Source: Mangifera indica
Lineage: Eukaryota > Streptophyta > Magnoliopsida > Sapindales > Anacardiaceae
DNA: 64,000 nucleotides
Assembly (NCBI RefSeq): GCF_011075055.1
Contig: NC_058147.1
Location: forward strand, 10,168,001 to 10,232,000
Direction: 5' to 3'
Of the stretch, positions 12,370-23,520 are shown piece after piece; position 1 is the stretch's first letter; every line of letters begins with the position of its first letter. Both the position numbers and the translations under genes were made by a program. Below the pieces are notes generated by a model that saw only the letters and a program-made list of their open reading frames with translations, was not told the origin of the DNA and did no database searches.

Positions 12370-12840
12370 AAATGCTGCTCATACTTTTCTCGAGTTCTGG
12401 AGTAGACTAGGATATCGTTAATAAATACCACTAAGAACTTATCCAAACAATTTTGGAACACCCTGTTTATGAGATTTATAAATACTATTAGGGCATTGGT
12501 TAATCTGAAAGGTATGACCACAAACTCATAATACCCATACCTAATTCTAAAGATAGTTTTAGGTATATCTTACTTTACTACTCTGACTTAGTGATACCTT
12601 AACCTTAAATCTATCTTAGAAAATACTGAGACATCATTGAGCTGATCAAATAAATTATCAATCCTCGGGAGTGGGTACTTATTCTTCATTATTACCTTAT
12701 TCAACTCCCTATGGTCAATGCATATCCTCATCGATCTATCTCTTTTATTTACAAATAAGATTAGTGCATCCCATGGGGAGTGGCTCAATTTGATGAATCC
12801 ACTATTCAGCAATTCTTATAACTATTTCTTTAGTTCCTGT
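12370..12840 (-). pseudogene. Element A reverse transcriptase
   Basis: The complement of 12,588-12,812 is a clear gypsy RT fingers/palm segment containing [10 protein letters not shown] and [14 protein letters not shown]. Further left the catalytic box reads FINDILVYS, where FIDD is expected, so one of the two metal-binding aspartates is changed to Asn. Stops interrupt the frame. Confidence 0.85.
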
Positions 12841-13123
12841 AATTCATTTAAGGTTATTCTATATGGGTTTTAGAAATTGGTGCTATTCCTAAAACCAAAT
12901 CAATGTTAAACTCTAACTCCTTCTCTGATGCTAACCTTGGAAGGCTATCAAGAAATACATTTGAAAACTCTTACACCACTGGAGTATGTTTTATGCTTGA
13001 AACTATCTTTATTGATTTCTGAACAACATGCACCAAATATGCCATACATCTCTTACTCAACATCTTCTTAAAATTGATACTGCTAATCATTATGCTGAGG
13101 ATTTGACCTTCTTTGAATGTCAA

Positions 13124-13445
13124 CTACTCACTATTATCTATATTCAATCTAACTTTCTTCTTCCTGTAATCTATTTTGGCTTTGTATCTGCTCAAGAAAT
13201 TTGTGCCCAATATCACATCGAAGTCTAACATGTCCATAATTATCAGATCCATAGCCATTACATAGTCTCTCAAGAAAACTATCTTCCCTATCAATATTAG
13301 ATTGATGTGAACTCGGTCTCTATCTAGCATTTCTATTCTGATATGGGGGATAACTGAAGGCTTCAGTCCTAATCTACAACTATGTCTTTGACAATAAAAT
13401 AATACGTGGTACCGGAGTTAATTAAAACATATAAAGGACAAGTAT
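13124..13445 (-). pseudogene. Element A aspartic protease
   Basis: The minus strand encodes LINSGTTYYF near 13,405-13,440 and MLDFDVILGTNFLSRY at about 13,170-13,220, the two ends of a retropepsin-type protease of Ty3/gypsy Pol. The active-site triplet is NSG in place of DSG, so the catalytic Asp is lost. Confidence 0.75.
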
Positions 13446-13599
13446 GAAATAATAACTAATCTGTAACAACTGTAGGGCTAGCATTCATCTATGTTTAAGT
13501 CACTGTGGATGCTCGAGTTTGTTGACTTCTAACTATTTACTCTGTTGGGGTTGGCACTATGGTTAGGGTTGTACTTTAAATGGCAAAATGTCCTGATTA

Positions 13600-14740
13600 T
13601 TTACATCTATATCACATCCATTGTCTAGCTAAACGCTAGGCGGTATGCCTCTTGCTACATTTATGACATATAAGGGAATCATCATGTCTAGACTACTCCT
13701 CGTTTCTCTATTTCTTAACCCTCTAGTTCTTCTTATTCTTAGGCTAGAAATGTCTCTTACCTTTGTTGTCTTTACTATGACCATTTCTGCTACCTTCCCC
13801 CCTATTGCCATCAATAACAAGCTAATTTTATCTCTGCACAAAGGCTGGTAGTGTAGGCTCTTTTGATAACTTTTTATCTCTAGCCATACATTGCCTTATA
13901 GTCTTAGATCTTAGTACTTGATCGAGGGCCTCTGAAAAAGTTTTAGGAATATTATCTCTCATCATCACATTTTTGGCTATATTTGACTTGAACCTTTCTA
14001 TGAACATATCCAATTTGACTATCTTTGAATTAGTCATGTCAAGAGCATACTTAGCTAACGAGTTTAATTTAGTCAAGAACTCCTTGACTAGTATGTTCCT
14101 TTGCCTCATATAGAGAAACTTTTGAGCCTTCATATACATGATGTCAGCTGAAATATACTCTGAATCAAAGGTCTATTTGAAGTTTTCTCATGACATCTTT
14201 GAAACTTGACATATCCCACCCAATGTCTGTCACCAAACCTTAGTGTTATCTTTCAACAAGGGACAAACGTACTATATCTTATCAACGTTAGTCATTAAGT
14301 AGATCTTTATGAAATCTTTCACTACCTTGAGCCACTCCTTGATTGGTAATCCTCTTAATACTATACTACCTTTGAAATCTAGGGGTTGATGACAACTAGA
14401 CAAGGTATAAATAGGATATGCCTATCATTTGTTGCTACCTCCCATCTCTACTCGAGGTGTTCTTACACTACCTCTACTCTATTGGAAGGGTACCTCATAT
14501 CTGAATGTTGTTCTACCATCGATAATATCTAGTATGGATGCATCATATTAGTCGACACCTTTATGTTTTGCCTTAAAACCTCATCCACAATTTGGTGGAT
14601 GGTAGGATTCTCAATGTAGGACACAACTGAAGTATCAGATGTGTGTCTCCAAGCCTCTACTTAGCTTTTTTCCTAACTAGAAGCCTTTAGGGCATCTCTA
14701 ATTAACCTCATAGATCTCTTTATCCTGAAATCATAACAAC
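13600..14740 (-). pseudogene. Element A gag with zinc knuckle
   Basis: The complement of 13,828-14,139 has the retrotransposon gag core (QRNILVKEFLTKLNSLAKYA). The complement near 13,630-13,680 has a CHKCSKRHT knuckle fragment of the CCHC type. Several frameshifts. Confidence 0.75.
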
Positions 14741-14903
14741 CATTTAGGCATATATTACTTTTAATATGGAAGCAAGTATATTATACTTACAGCAATAGAC
14801 ATGCAAAGGTTGTCGACGCTGCACAAAACGCTACTTTCTTACTTAACTTTATGTACATTTTTAAAACATATAAAACTTTTCACTTTTTTGGGTACCAAGA
14901 CTA

Positions 14904-14916
14904 TGCTCTGATACCA
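14904..14916 (-). other. Element A primer-binding site
   Basis: The plus strand reads TGCTCTGATACCA; the complement TGGTATCAGAGCA pairs with the 3' end of plant initiator tRNA-Met. It lies four bases from the 5' LTR, fixing the minus orientation of the element. Confidence 0.85.
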
Positions 14917-14920
14917 TAAA

Positions 14921-16344
14921 TATAACACTCATTTTCAGATACATACTTCTGATAAGAATTAACCTAAAGATGAGTGCACAATTAAACTATTTGAGAACTT
15001 TAACATATGATCATAATTAAAAAACGTGCAAAAATGAGATGTAATAAAAACATTTTATTAATCCATACTCACATAATACCATGTGTTTGAAAATACTAGC
15101 AACAATGATAATAATAAAAAATGATAATAAAAATATTAAAATTATATGTCTGATAAAAACTGAATAACAAAAGGCCCCTCCCCTTATGCAGTTACTAGTT
15201 GGATTGCTAGATCCCCCATCTATCTTACTACTTACCTCTACCTACAAACATACAAAAGAAAATGCATGAATAAAAACTTAATAAGTGGTGATCTTTCGAC
15301 ACTCAAAACTATTATAAATGACTGATGGTAAAACTTGTGCTCTATTCGTAAGCTAAATGTGGTCACACGATGACACCTTCGTGCCTTGATATGGATCGTC
15401 TATGAAAGTTGTGAAGACCCAAATTGAAATCAACATATCTGATGGCCTAATGAAAACTACTATTGTGTCTTACATACATGCCAAACAATCTATTAGATTA
15501 TCTAACTGGGACATTCTGATTACACAAAAAAAATCTTTGATAGTAACTCATTTCTTTACCATATAAGCTGATTGAAACTATTGACTAACCATCTAGAAAT
15601 GACGCTTACCTCGGGTACATATGTGGTCATCTCACTAATCACGTGAGGAATATCTAAAAATCACTTTTTTACCATACACAACTGAACTAAAATAGGTGGT
15701 AATACACTTTAGCGCCAAATGCATGATGCATCTCATAGGTATCCAACCCTTTTGCTTCCCTCATTACCATTAGTTGGTGACTATCTAGTTATGTGACACT
15801 AACCTTAAGGTTGTTGACTTTTGACTCTATCTAAATTTGTGTCATCATCCACATAGTCAAACACCTTATCTATGTTTTTCTTGAATTTTTTATCCTCATT
15901 AGCTCATTATTCTTCTTACATAACTTTCCCCTTTTGTGTATATAGCCTAGAGGTATAATCGTCTTTTGCTTTTGTTTAGGGTTACATGATCATGTGCTTC
16001 TCTATCCATACTCGTATGCCTCTTGGCAATATACACGAATGTATGACACTTACTACGTGATCATGTGTAAAGCAGTTACACATGGAAAGGTGACTTGGAC
16101 ACACTTTCATGCACTTGGATCCATGTATCCTCTAACGCATGTTGGCCACTTTTAGAAAGTTATACACAGGCGTGTCTTCCATACCATTTGACTGTGCATT
16201 TTTCCGTCAAAACAAGCATGAGATTTTTGAACTTTTAAAATTTTTAAAATGACACATAAACATGTATAAGACCATATACAGTCGTTCATCATGATCCAAA
16301 AATCACATTTTAGGGTTTTTATGTTTCTCCGATCACGATGCCAG
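14921..16344 (-). repeat. Element A 5' LTR, truncated
   Basis: Starts TATAACACTC beside the primer-binding site and matches the 3' LTR for about 1.4 kb, then ends near 16,340 (GATCACGATG) where the 3' LTR continues for some 700 bases more. The sequence then becomes gene-derived. The 49,897-51,335 copy ends at the same point. Confidence 0.75.
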
Positions 16345-16594
16345 TGTTAGCACCCATGAAAAGGAAATATTTGGAAGACTATTAATACCAAAACTAATTA
16401 CATTTCTATCTGAAAATGCTTCCACCAGAGACCATAAGGAGCCTAAGTTATAGGAGTTCAAATGGCAATATAAATCCAAACTACAATATACCTTCTTTCC
16501 ACAGAAAATCAACTAAAACTTTTTCGTATCATAATGAATGGAAACCGTTTTTCATTAAAGTACACTCCTGTTAGGTCCTGTACTAATGTTTCAG

Positions 16595-16815
16595 GTAAGA
16601 GGAAGGCCCAAAAGAATAGCACACCTGGTGGCAAGAGAATTAATACATATGGTAGCTTGAAACTCAAACAGGTAGCATATTTGCAAGGGTCAGGACCGCC
16701 AACAAAAGAAGGGATACATGGCACTGTTGAGGAAGACTTCGTAGTTAGAGGCAACAAAAAAGAGGGGACACACGTGAAAACAGACAAAAATTCAGAGGAA
16801 AAAGTGGATAGATAG
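16595..16815 (+). pseudogene. Terminal exon of an unidentified gene, copy 1
   Basis: After a plausible acceptor (TACTAATGTTTCAG, with a branch-point-like TACTAAT) an open frame runs to TAG at 16813. It is lysine-rich, with GGKRINTYGSLKLKQVAYLQ in its middle, and is followed by AT-rich 3'UTR-like sequence. The same frame is open in the second copy (51,577-51,797), and several differences between the copies are at third positions, so it was probably once a real C-terminal exon. I do not recognise the family. Upstream exons are absent because the truncated LTR abuts it. The minus-strand open frame here is less convincing. Confidence 0.4.
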
Positions 16816-18578
16816 AGGGAGAGTCTAGGCCTCTCGAGCAAACTTGTTAATTATGGGTTTCTGTTTATTTTCAAGTTGATGAATCTTCCGTTTGTAATGA
16901 ACTTTTATGTGAATATTCTGGGTTTATGTTAATGAGAAGAATGAATTTCCTTCTATGTTTGTGAGTTGATTACTATTCCATTGAGTTTATTTTTGGTTGT
17001 TGCTCGGAGTGTGATATTGATTGTTTGGAGATTGAACATTGGAGAGAAAGAAGAGTTTACGGTAAACACATATGATTTTTATCGCAGTAGATTTGAGTAC
17101 ATTGAAACTGAGTTCAAGATACATTTCTGGGACACCATTTTACAGGGGAGGTGCTGCTAAAATTTATCCAGGAACCTAACAACTCCAAAACTACATATTT
17201 GATATTTTTGAGCATATTTAACATGAATTCTAGTTTCATTTTTCTCCATATGAAAATGGTAAGAATTCTCGGTCACCATACAATCAGTTCATCCACCAAG
17301 AATCAGCTACTCCAGAATTTGATTGAATTTTGAGTGATAAGGACCACAATGTGCACAAGAGAAGCAACAAATTTAGCATTTTTATGCACAAAAAGTTCCC
17401 TACTGTTACCATTTTCTATGTATTCCAATAAAAAATATGCCAAAAGGTTGCCACATCTCAGCATTTGAACTCCAATGTAAGGAATTCTTTTTCAGGGAAT
17501 AAGGGGTTAAAATTCATCAGAACGCTCTCATGACTATTTTGATTATTTGAATTTTCTAAGAATTGAGTTTTCTAAGAGACCCCTCTAAAAATTCAGCCGA
17601 GAATCATCCAGTCATACCATGTATAGGTTAGCAGAAACTTGCATTTTGAAATCCTAGCACAACAATACATTCAAAATATTGCCTCCGATATAAATTTACC
17701 CTCTGTTGGAATTCAATATCACTTCATAGCACTGGCACCAATATACAGCTGACATTTCACATTCCACAGCCCTCAAACAGAGTAAAACAACCCTATAGGA
17801 TTTTCTCTCAGTTGACCTCATTTTCTTAAATTTTAGACCACTCAAAAATTAACATTTAAATGCATTTCTGAGACAAACTATTATGCATTGTAATTTACAT
17901 GCAAATAACCTACCAACAAGATTCATACTGATTTATGCATGCAATAACAAATTATGAATGCCTAGTTTCTTGAATCCAAAGCTTACCAAAAACATTTCAA
18001 TTACATGATGAAATAATTTAGGTAGAACCAGTTTCAATAGATTCTCTCATCAAAAGCTTTAAATCCAGGTGATCTGTTTAACTTTTGGTTATAAACCGAC
18101 CAAAATGTAGGCACGAATGCTCTGACCTAGTTAAAGCACCTAAACCATGAAATGCAAATGGCAAATAGTCAAACAGAACACCTATCATTTTATGACAGTG
18201 CCATTGCAGAGGGTAAAAGTCCCAGAGTCTACCATGTAACAAACCTTTTCAGGCCAGTTCCATTTAGCCCAATCTAAAACCAAAGTCCCAAACACCATGT
18301 AAGCTCTCATTTCTCCCCCAAAAATCTCTAACAATGTCCACGTCAACCTTTCCCTTATAGCACACCCTTTAAACTCCACAACAACATCAATACCAAATTT
18401 CATAAAATGATCAATTCAACCACCAGAACTTTCACAATTTAAACACCCAAACAAGGTCAAAAAGAACTAACGAAATTGGAAAAAAAAAATGAACCCAAAA
18501 AAATCAACATACAGAAAAAGAACCAAACTTTCAATTTCGATCAATAAATACTACAAAAAGGTGTAGAAAAAAGTCAAC
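16816..18578. other. Non-coding gene-derived sequence (intron/UTR)
   Basis: Not AT-extreme like the repeats and well conserved with 51,798-53,124 and 59,760-60,316 of the second unit. It lies between the unknown terminal exon (+) and the VTT-like exon 1 (-), so it probably holds the 3'UTR of the former and part of intron 1 of the latter. No exon was recognised. The sequence equivalent to 18,035 is where the 6.6-kb element inserted in the second unit. Confidence 0.45.
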
Positions 18579-18980
18579 TGATACGAACTTTAGGAGAACC
18601 ACACCTTAAAAGCTAGCTATTGAGATAGGAGAGCCCAAGGCCATATAAACCCTACACTAGTTGTCCATACCTTGCACTTGGGATCCTAACATACCACCAT
18701 GTTCTGCAGCCCCAATGCCCACGTGGGCTGGCTGTGCGCTAGCTCCCTGCTAGCCCCGGACGAACATTGCAATGTCAGCGTTACCACCCCGTGCCGCACG
18801 ATTACAACTGAGAGACATGGTGATGGCTCTGATACCAAATGATATGAACCTTAGGAGAACCACATCTTAAAAGCTAGCTATTGAGATGGGAGAGCCCAAA
18901 GTCATATAAACCCCACACTAGTTGCCCATGCTTTCCAATGTGGGATCCAAATCCTATACCTTACACTTGGGATCCCAACA
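18579..18980 (-). mobile_element. TRIM retrotransposon, TSD TCAAC/TTAAC
   Basis: A 402-base element with two direct terminal repeats, 18579-18691 (113 bp) and 18840-18980 (141 bp), both starting TGATA(C/T)GAAC and ending CAACA or TAACA. Between them are only about 150 bases with no coding capacity. GGCTCTGATACCA at 18825-18837 is the complement of a tRNA-Met primer-binding site, so the element is on the minus strand. Flanks are TCAAC (18574-18578) and TTAAC (18981-18985). The second unit is empty at this spot (60,312-60,318). This is the classic layout of a terminal-repeat retrotransposon in miniature. Confidence 0.88.
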
Positions 18981-18990
18981 TTAACTTTAC

Positions 18991-19433
18991 CTTCAATAAA
19001 CACAGAAAACTGGTCCAAAAACGCATTGATCTGGTCCTTACAGATATGCCCAACAGTCTCAAATCCACCAACAACACTTACAAGCAAAACTCCAGCCAAA
19101 AAGGTACCTTTTAAAGCAGTATCACTATCCAAGCCCTCCCATGCTGTCCTCCTATTTTCATCATTATCATCACCACCACCACTCTTGGGACTCAAAAACC
19201 GTTTCACACTCTGAGGGGCATTACTCTTCTGAAGGGTCTTCTGCTTGTTGGTCTGTTTCGGGGAGGAACATGGCTTGAGGAAATGGAAGCGCTTGTGGGG
19301 CTTAAAGGGGTAGAGAAAAGAGAAGCAAGAGGCGGCTAAAATGCAAGCGGAGGAGTAGCGGGGGAACTTGAAGAAAATTTCGTGCACTGCGGGGGTGGCG
19401 GTGGGCTCGTGGTTGTGGAGAGAAGAGTGCCAT
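18991..19433 (-). pseudogene. First exon of VTT/SNARE-associated-Golgi-like plastid protein, copy 1
   Basis: Minus-strand exon ending in a donor (GAAG|GTAAAG, 18985-18994). The C-terminal half encodes SDTALKGTFLAGVLLVSVVG, a membrane segment, then KDQINAFLDQFSVFIEG. I recognise this from memory as the start of plant SNARE-associated Golgi (VTT domain) family proteins similar to Arabidopsis At1g22850, membrane proteins with an N-terminal plastid-like presequence. The best ATG (complement of 19431-19433) opens MALFSPQPRAH, but its frame stops after about 43 residues, while the frame with the membrane segment has no ATG upstream. One extra base (CCTTTAAGCC) in both copies explains the break. No later exons exist in the window, so this is a dead exon fragment. 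Confidence 0.6.
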
Positions 19434-19474
19434 GTAAAAGAGATGATTTTGTTGGCTGTGATGTGTACTCACTG

Positions 19475-20485
19475 GTGGACTGATGCATTGTGTGCCTGGG
19501 CAGTGGCACACATCATGTGCGTTGCTACCACACATTGTGTGCCAGCATGTATGGTGGGATGATGTTGTGCCAAGGTTTGGGCATCTACTGCACATTGGTG
19601 CCACGCCAAACACCCACGTGCAGTCCCAGTGCGTCCCTACACAGGCACAGTAGCTACTGCATGCCTTAGAGTCGTACAATGATGGCCTTCAAGCAACACT
19701 GGCACATGAAATTTTTAAGGTCTAATGCCCTACCATTTGAACAAATTTTTAAAATAAAAATTATTTTTTAATTGGTAAAGATGAAGATAATACTTCAAAT
19801 ATTTTATTTATAATTTTTTATTTATGATAAAAAATATTGTAATTAAATGATAAAAAATATTATAATATAGTACAAATAAATTAATTTACATATTATATAA
19901 TTATAAATATAAATAATTAATATATATGTATATCATATTAATTATCTACATAAATAATATTTAAATAGATTGTATTTATTTGACATTTGATCTATTTATA
20001 ATATTTTGTAATAATAAAATTGAAATAAAAACAAAATTATAAACATAAAAAATTATTATTTGTGAATTCAGATAATTTCTAAAAAAGAGTTAATAAAAAA
20101 AATGAGATTAAAATTATAATAAAAAAATTAAGATTGAGAGATTACAAAATTTGTAAATAAAATTAAAAAATAAAGAACATTTGAATTGTTTATATAAAAG
20201 AAAAAAATTTTAAAATAAAAAAAAATTAGACAATAATCGTTCTAGTTGTGGTAGAAGCCACCTGCATGTAAATTTTTTTTATTTTTTTAATATTTGCAAT
20301 AGTAATAGATTGAATCGAACCAATTCATAGGTCTAACACATAACCCTACAGTCTAGTTTTAAAAGTTTATAAGCTGGGCTCGGTACATTATAATATCAAA
20401 TCAAACCTATTCAAAGTAAGCCTTAATTTCAAACTTTAAATCAGATCTCTATTTAGCATGTCCTAATTGATGTGTCTACTGGTAG
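19475..20485. repeat. Unit-1-specific 1-kb insertion, unclassified
   Basis: Absent from the second unit (about 60,806). The left 250 bases are GC-richer with many TGTG/CACA motifs; the rest is extremely AT-rich. It is bordered by ACTGGTGG and ACTGGTAG, a possible 8-bp target duplication. No terminal inverted repeat or coding sequence was recognised. Confidence 0.4.
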
Positions 20486-21809
20486 GCAGCCTGAGGACAT
20501 GGCGTTGATTAATAAGAAATCTGGTGATTTTGTTACTTGAGAAAGGATGGAATAAATATTTTTCATAAATGATATAAGATTATTGAAGCAAGAAAACAAT
20601 TGTTGACAAATGCAATGAAACATAGGGGCAATAATTATTGAAATTCATAGTTTTGATTTAGAAATTTAACACTAATTGTGAAAGTTCATATATTGATCAA
20701 GTAAAAGAAATAAATATGTTATTATTTAATTAAATATTATTTTATTTTAATTTTTAATTATTTAATTACACGATAACACATCGTTATTTATGCATATCAA
20801 CTAACAAAATAAAAATTTTTAAATAATTGACATTATTTTTATGAGTTTGAATTGATACTTCTAGTTTATTTATTTCTCTCAACTAAACATGTCAAGGGGT
20901 GGAAAGCCCTTCGGCATGGATCAAACTCCCTTTTTTTAACACGGCTGTTATGGACTGGTTTGACCAAGCTCTCTTTTTTTTTAATTACACAATCTACTAC
21001 TATAACGAGTCATAATGGGACCTTAGACTAAGCTTTGCAAGTCAACCCAAAATGATTCATTAAAAAATATTAAAATTAAATTAATTAAAATAATTAAATA
21101 TTAATAATATAATTTAGTAGATTAACACACGAATCCGCCCATGAAAGACCTGGTAGATAAAATAACACCGACCAAAAATTATTATGAAAAAACTTGTAAC
21201 ATCCTCAACCATAATTGTGAATGCGATGAGACAATGGTCGAAATATGATTCACATACTTCACAAGTAGAAGTAGAAGTAGAAGCCCATTTTCGTAACAAT
21301 CGATAACCCAACAGCCACGTTTCAATTTTCTATGCTACTGGAATGATAACATGAAATAATAGAGCACACGGGATGTCATCATGTGGAATGTTGAGTTGCT
21401 TACCACATAATTCATAGGACCCAAATAATTTATTCCTTCATGTCCTCCATAATTAGACATTAAGGAAATTAATCAAGTATTTATTTGAATTTTTAATTTT
21501 GTTTATTTCTACCTTTTGCCTGCTTGGTGAAGAAGTAGATTTGACAATTTCTTTTCCTTGGTAAAAGAAGCCACCAGGATTAGCAAGTGGCAAATTTATA
21601 TTTTAATAGGCTAACAATAATTTCCCACCTGGCTAACCTAAAATCAATACTTGTCGAGATAAGATTGACAAAAGTCTTGTGGAATTAAAAGGGAAGGCAT
21701 TTACAGCTTTCAATACTTTTAATAAAATGCCCAAATGAAGATGAAGAAAAAGAATCCCATGAAGCCTATGCAAATTAATTCATATATCGTTTTAATAACC
21801 ACAATTAAA
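20486..21809. repeat. Duplicated non-coding repeats
   Basis: No gene. 20,490-20,700 matches 60,810-61,140. 20,740-21,000 and 21,550-21,760 match 27,850-27,965 plus 28,818-29,123. Includes the empty sites for two foldback insertions: TTTATTTATTTCTC near 20,862 (site of the 27,966 element) and ACTTTTAATAAAATG near 21,715 (site of the 29,124 element). Confidence 0.55.
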
Positions 21810-22935
21810 TGTGATGGTCAAGGTTAAGAATTGTTGAAGACTCAAATTTAAAAAAAAGAAATCTCATATTTAATAAAATTAAATAAAGTGAGTGATATAT
21901 AAATATATAAATTAGATTTTTATACAAACTAATTAATTTTGTTTAACATAAATTTTAATTTTTATATTTATAAACCTAATATATTTTTTATTAAAAAACC
22001 CCTGAAAGCTAGAAGACATGTAATACAGAATTGATATAATGAATAATTTAAAGGAAGTTTCTCTGTGTCTTCCATGATTGTGACCTTCACGTGAGTCACA
22101 AAATGAAAAGTTTTCCTGCAATGAAAAGAAAATGAAAGGGAAAAAGTTATTCCAATTCCTGAACCTTTTAATCATGTAAATTTATAAATTTTAAACTCTT
22201 GTTTCTACGCAAATAATTAAGTATTATTAAACGATAAATTATTTTATTAAATACGGTTTTGCTTAAGTGATTAATGTACCCAGCTCGCATACGTTATTAA
22301 AAGCCAAAGCACTTATTCTCATTACCCAAGTTTTACTCCTTTATCAAACATTATAGGTAAGACATTAAAAACCTAAATATTTTTTAATTATTAAATTATT
22401 ATTTAATTATAAGAGTAAAACTATAATTTTATTATTACTATTAAAAAAATAAAAAAATATTTATTTTTTAATTTATAAAATTAGTAATTTTTTTACTCAA
22501 ATTATTAATTTTTATTTAAAAAATAAGATATAATTTTATTTATTTTAATATTAATTATGGAATAATAATTTTATTTTTTATAATCAATTAACAAATTTAA
22601 TAAAAATTAAATAATAAATAAATATTTAAATTTAAAATCTCATTAATAAAATTTTAAAAATAGACTAAAACTTGGTGAATGTTTATTTTATTAAATGTGA
22701 TGGTCAAGGTTAAGAATAAATAAAGACCCTAAAAACCTGAAGACATGGAATACAGGATGGATAAAGTCAATAATTTAGAGGAAGTTTCTATGCGTCTTCC
22801 ATTGTTGTGATCTTCACGTGAGTCACAAAATGAAAAGTTTTCCTGAAAAGAAAAGAAAATGAAAGGGAAAAAATTATTCCAATTCCAAGTCTGAGGTGGA
22901 AAGCAATCAAATGAAGAAGAAACTTTATCCCACTT
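21810..22935. repeat. Repeat containing two copies of a 350-bp unit
   Basis: The unit beginning AAATGTGATGGTCAAGG and containing GACCTTCACGTGAGTCACAA occurs at 21,810-22,165 and 22,694-22,935 here, and again at 30,105-30,490. Between the two copies, 22,170-22,690 matches 31,050-31,560 and 61,404-61,900. The open minus-strand frames in the unit are short and differ among copies; I see no coding support. Confidence 0.5.
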
Positions 22936-23520
22936 TACTTGAATCAACAAAACTATATGTTACTGAAAGCTAACTAAAGGAAGAGATAATCAGCAAACCG
23001 AAGTTGTTCAGGAAGAAGAAATGGAAGATTATCCAATAAACGACTGAGCACAATTACAAAGTTTTTTACAAGTCTCCCAAAAAGAGTTATTCAATGTAAC
23101 ATGAGATATCATCACTCCATAGATATTGAAACATATAGAAGTCATATTCATAATCCTAATCTGTTTCAGTAGATTCCTAAATCTATCATGAATGTTGAGA
23201 ATGCAAGTATTAGTAATTGGGAAACACATAAAGATAACAGTTTAAAAGTGATGAGTTTTTATAATTTGAAGACAAAATTGAAATCATTATTTCGAACTTA
23301 TGTGTTAGAGATAAGTATTCAATGGGAACTCTATCTTTCTGATAGATATGGTATGGGATTAAGTGTGTACATCTACAATATAAAAAGTGGGCACGAGCAA
23401 TAAGAGAGAAAGATGGAGATTATCTAGTGTTACAGCGTATAGATGAGGCACACACTTGTTCACATGATCAAATTTTGCCACACCTTAGACAGGCTGGTGT
23501 AAAGGCATTGGCATGTCCAT
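22936..23520 (+). pseudogene. MULE transposase N-terminal fragment 1
   Basis: Matches the MULE remnant at 33,772-34,110 in its first half. Near 23,385-23,470 one frame encodes WARAIREKDGDYLVLQRIDE followed by AHTC, the pattern of the region just before the transposase domain in plant Mutator-like proteins (W-R-A, then HTC). Frames are broken. The left edge is a deletion junction in the overlap CTTGAA: the N-terminal part seen at 33.3-33.77 kb is missing. Confidence 0.6.

Larger units (their letters stand above)
9388..16344 (-). mobile_element. Ty3/gypsy retrotransposon A, degenerate
   Basis: Minus-strand element with a left (3') LTR at 9388-11462, an internal region at 11463-14920 and a right (5') LTR at 14921 to about 16344, truncated at its outer end. 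Domain order on the minus strand is gag, protease, RT, RNase H, C-terminal integrase, the Ty3/gypsy order. Most of the integrase is deleted. Frames are broken throughout, so it cannot move by itself. The same element occupies 42,818-51,335 in the other unit with the same truncated outer edge, so insertion and truncation predate the duplication. Confidence 0.85.

Noticed and set aside
16509..16841. Minus-strand 110-codon frame with hydrophobic LILLPPGVLFFWAFLLPE
   Set aside because: The plus-strand frame has the better acceptor, stop and 3'UTR context and is open in both copies; the minus frame is shortened in copy 2.
18579..18980. Cassandra-type TRIM with a 5S rRNA-derived LTR
   Set aside because: The LTR does not contain the 5S internal promoter boxes I would expect; only generic TRIM features are present.
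21933..22175. Minus-strand frames with WNNFFPFIFFS, repeated at 22.7 and 30.3 kb
   Set aside because: The peptide recurs only because the 350-bp DNA unit recurs; flanking frames differ and no start or splice context is shared.
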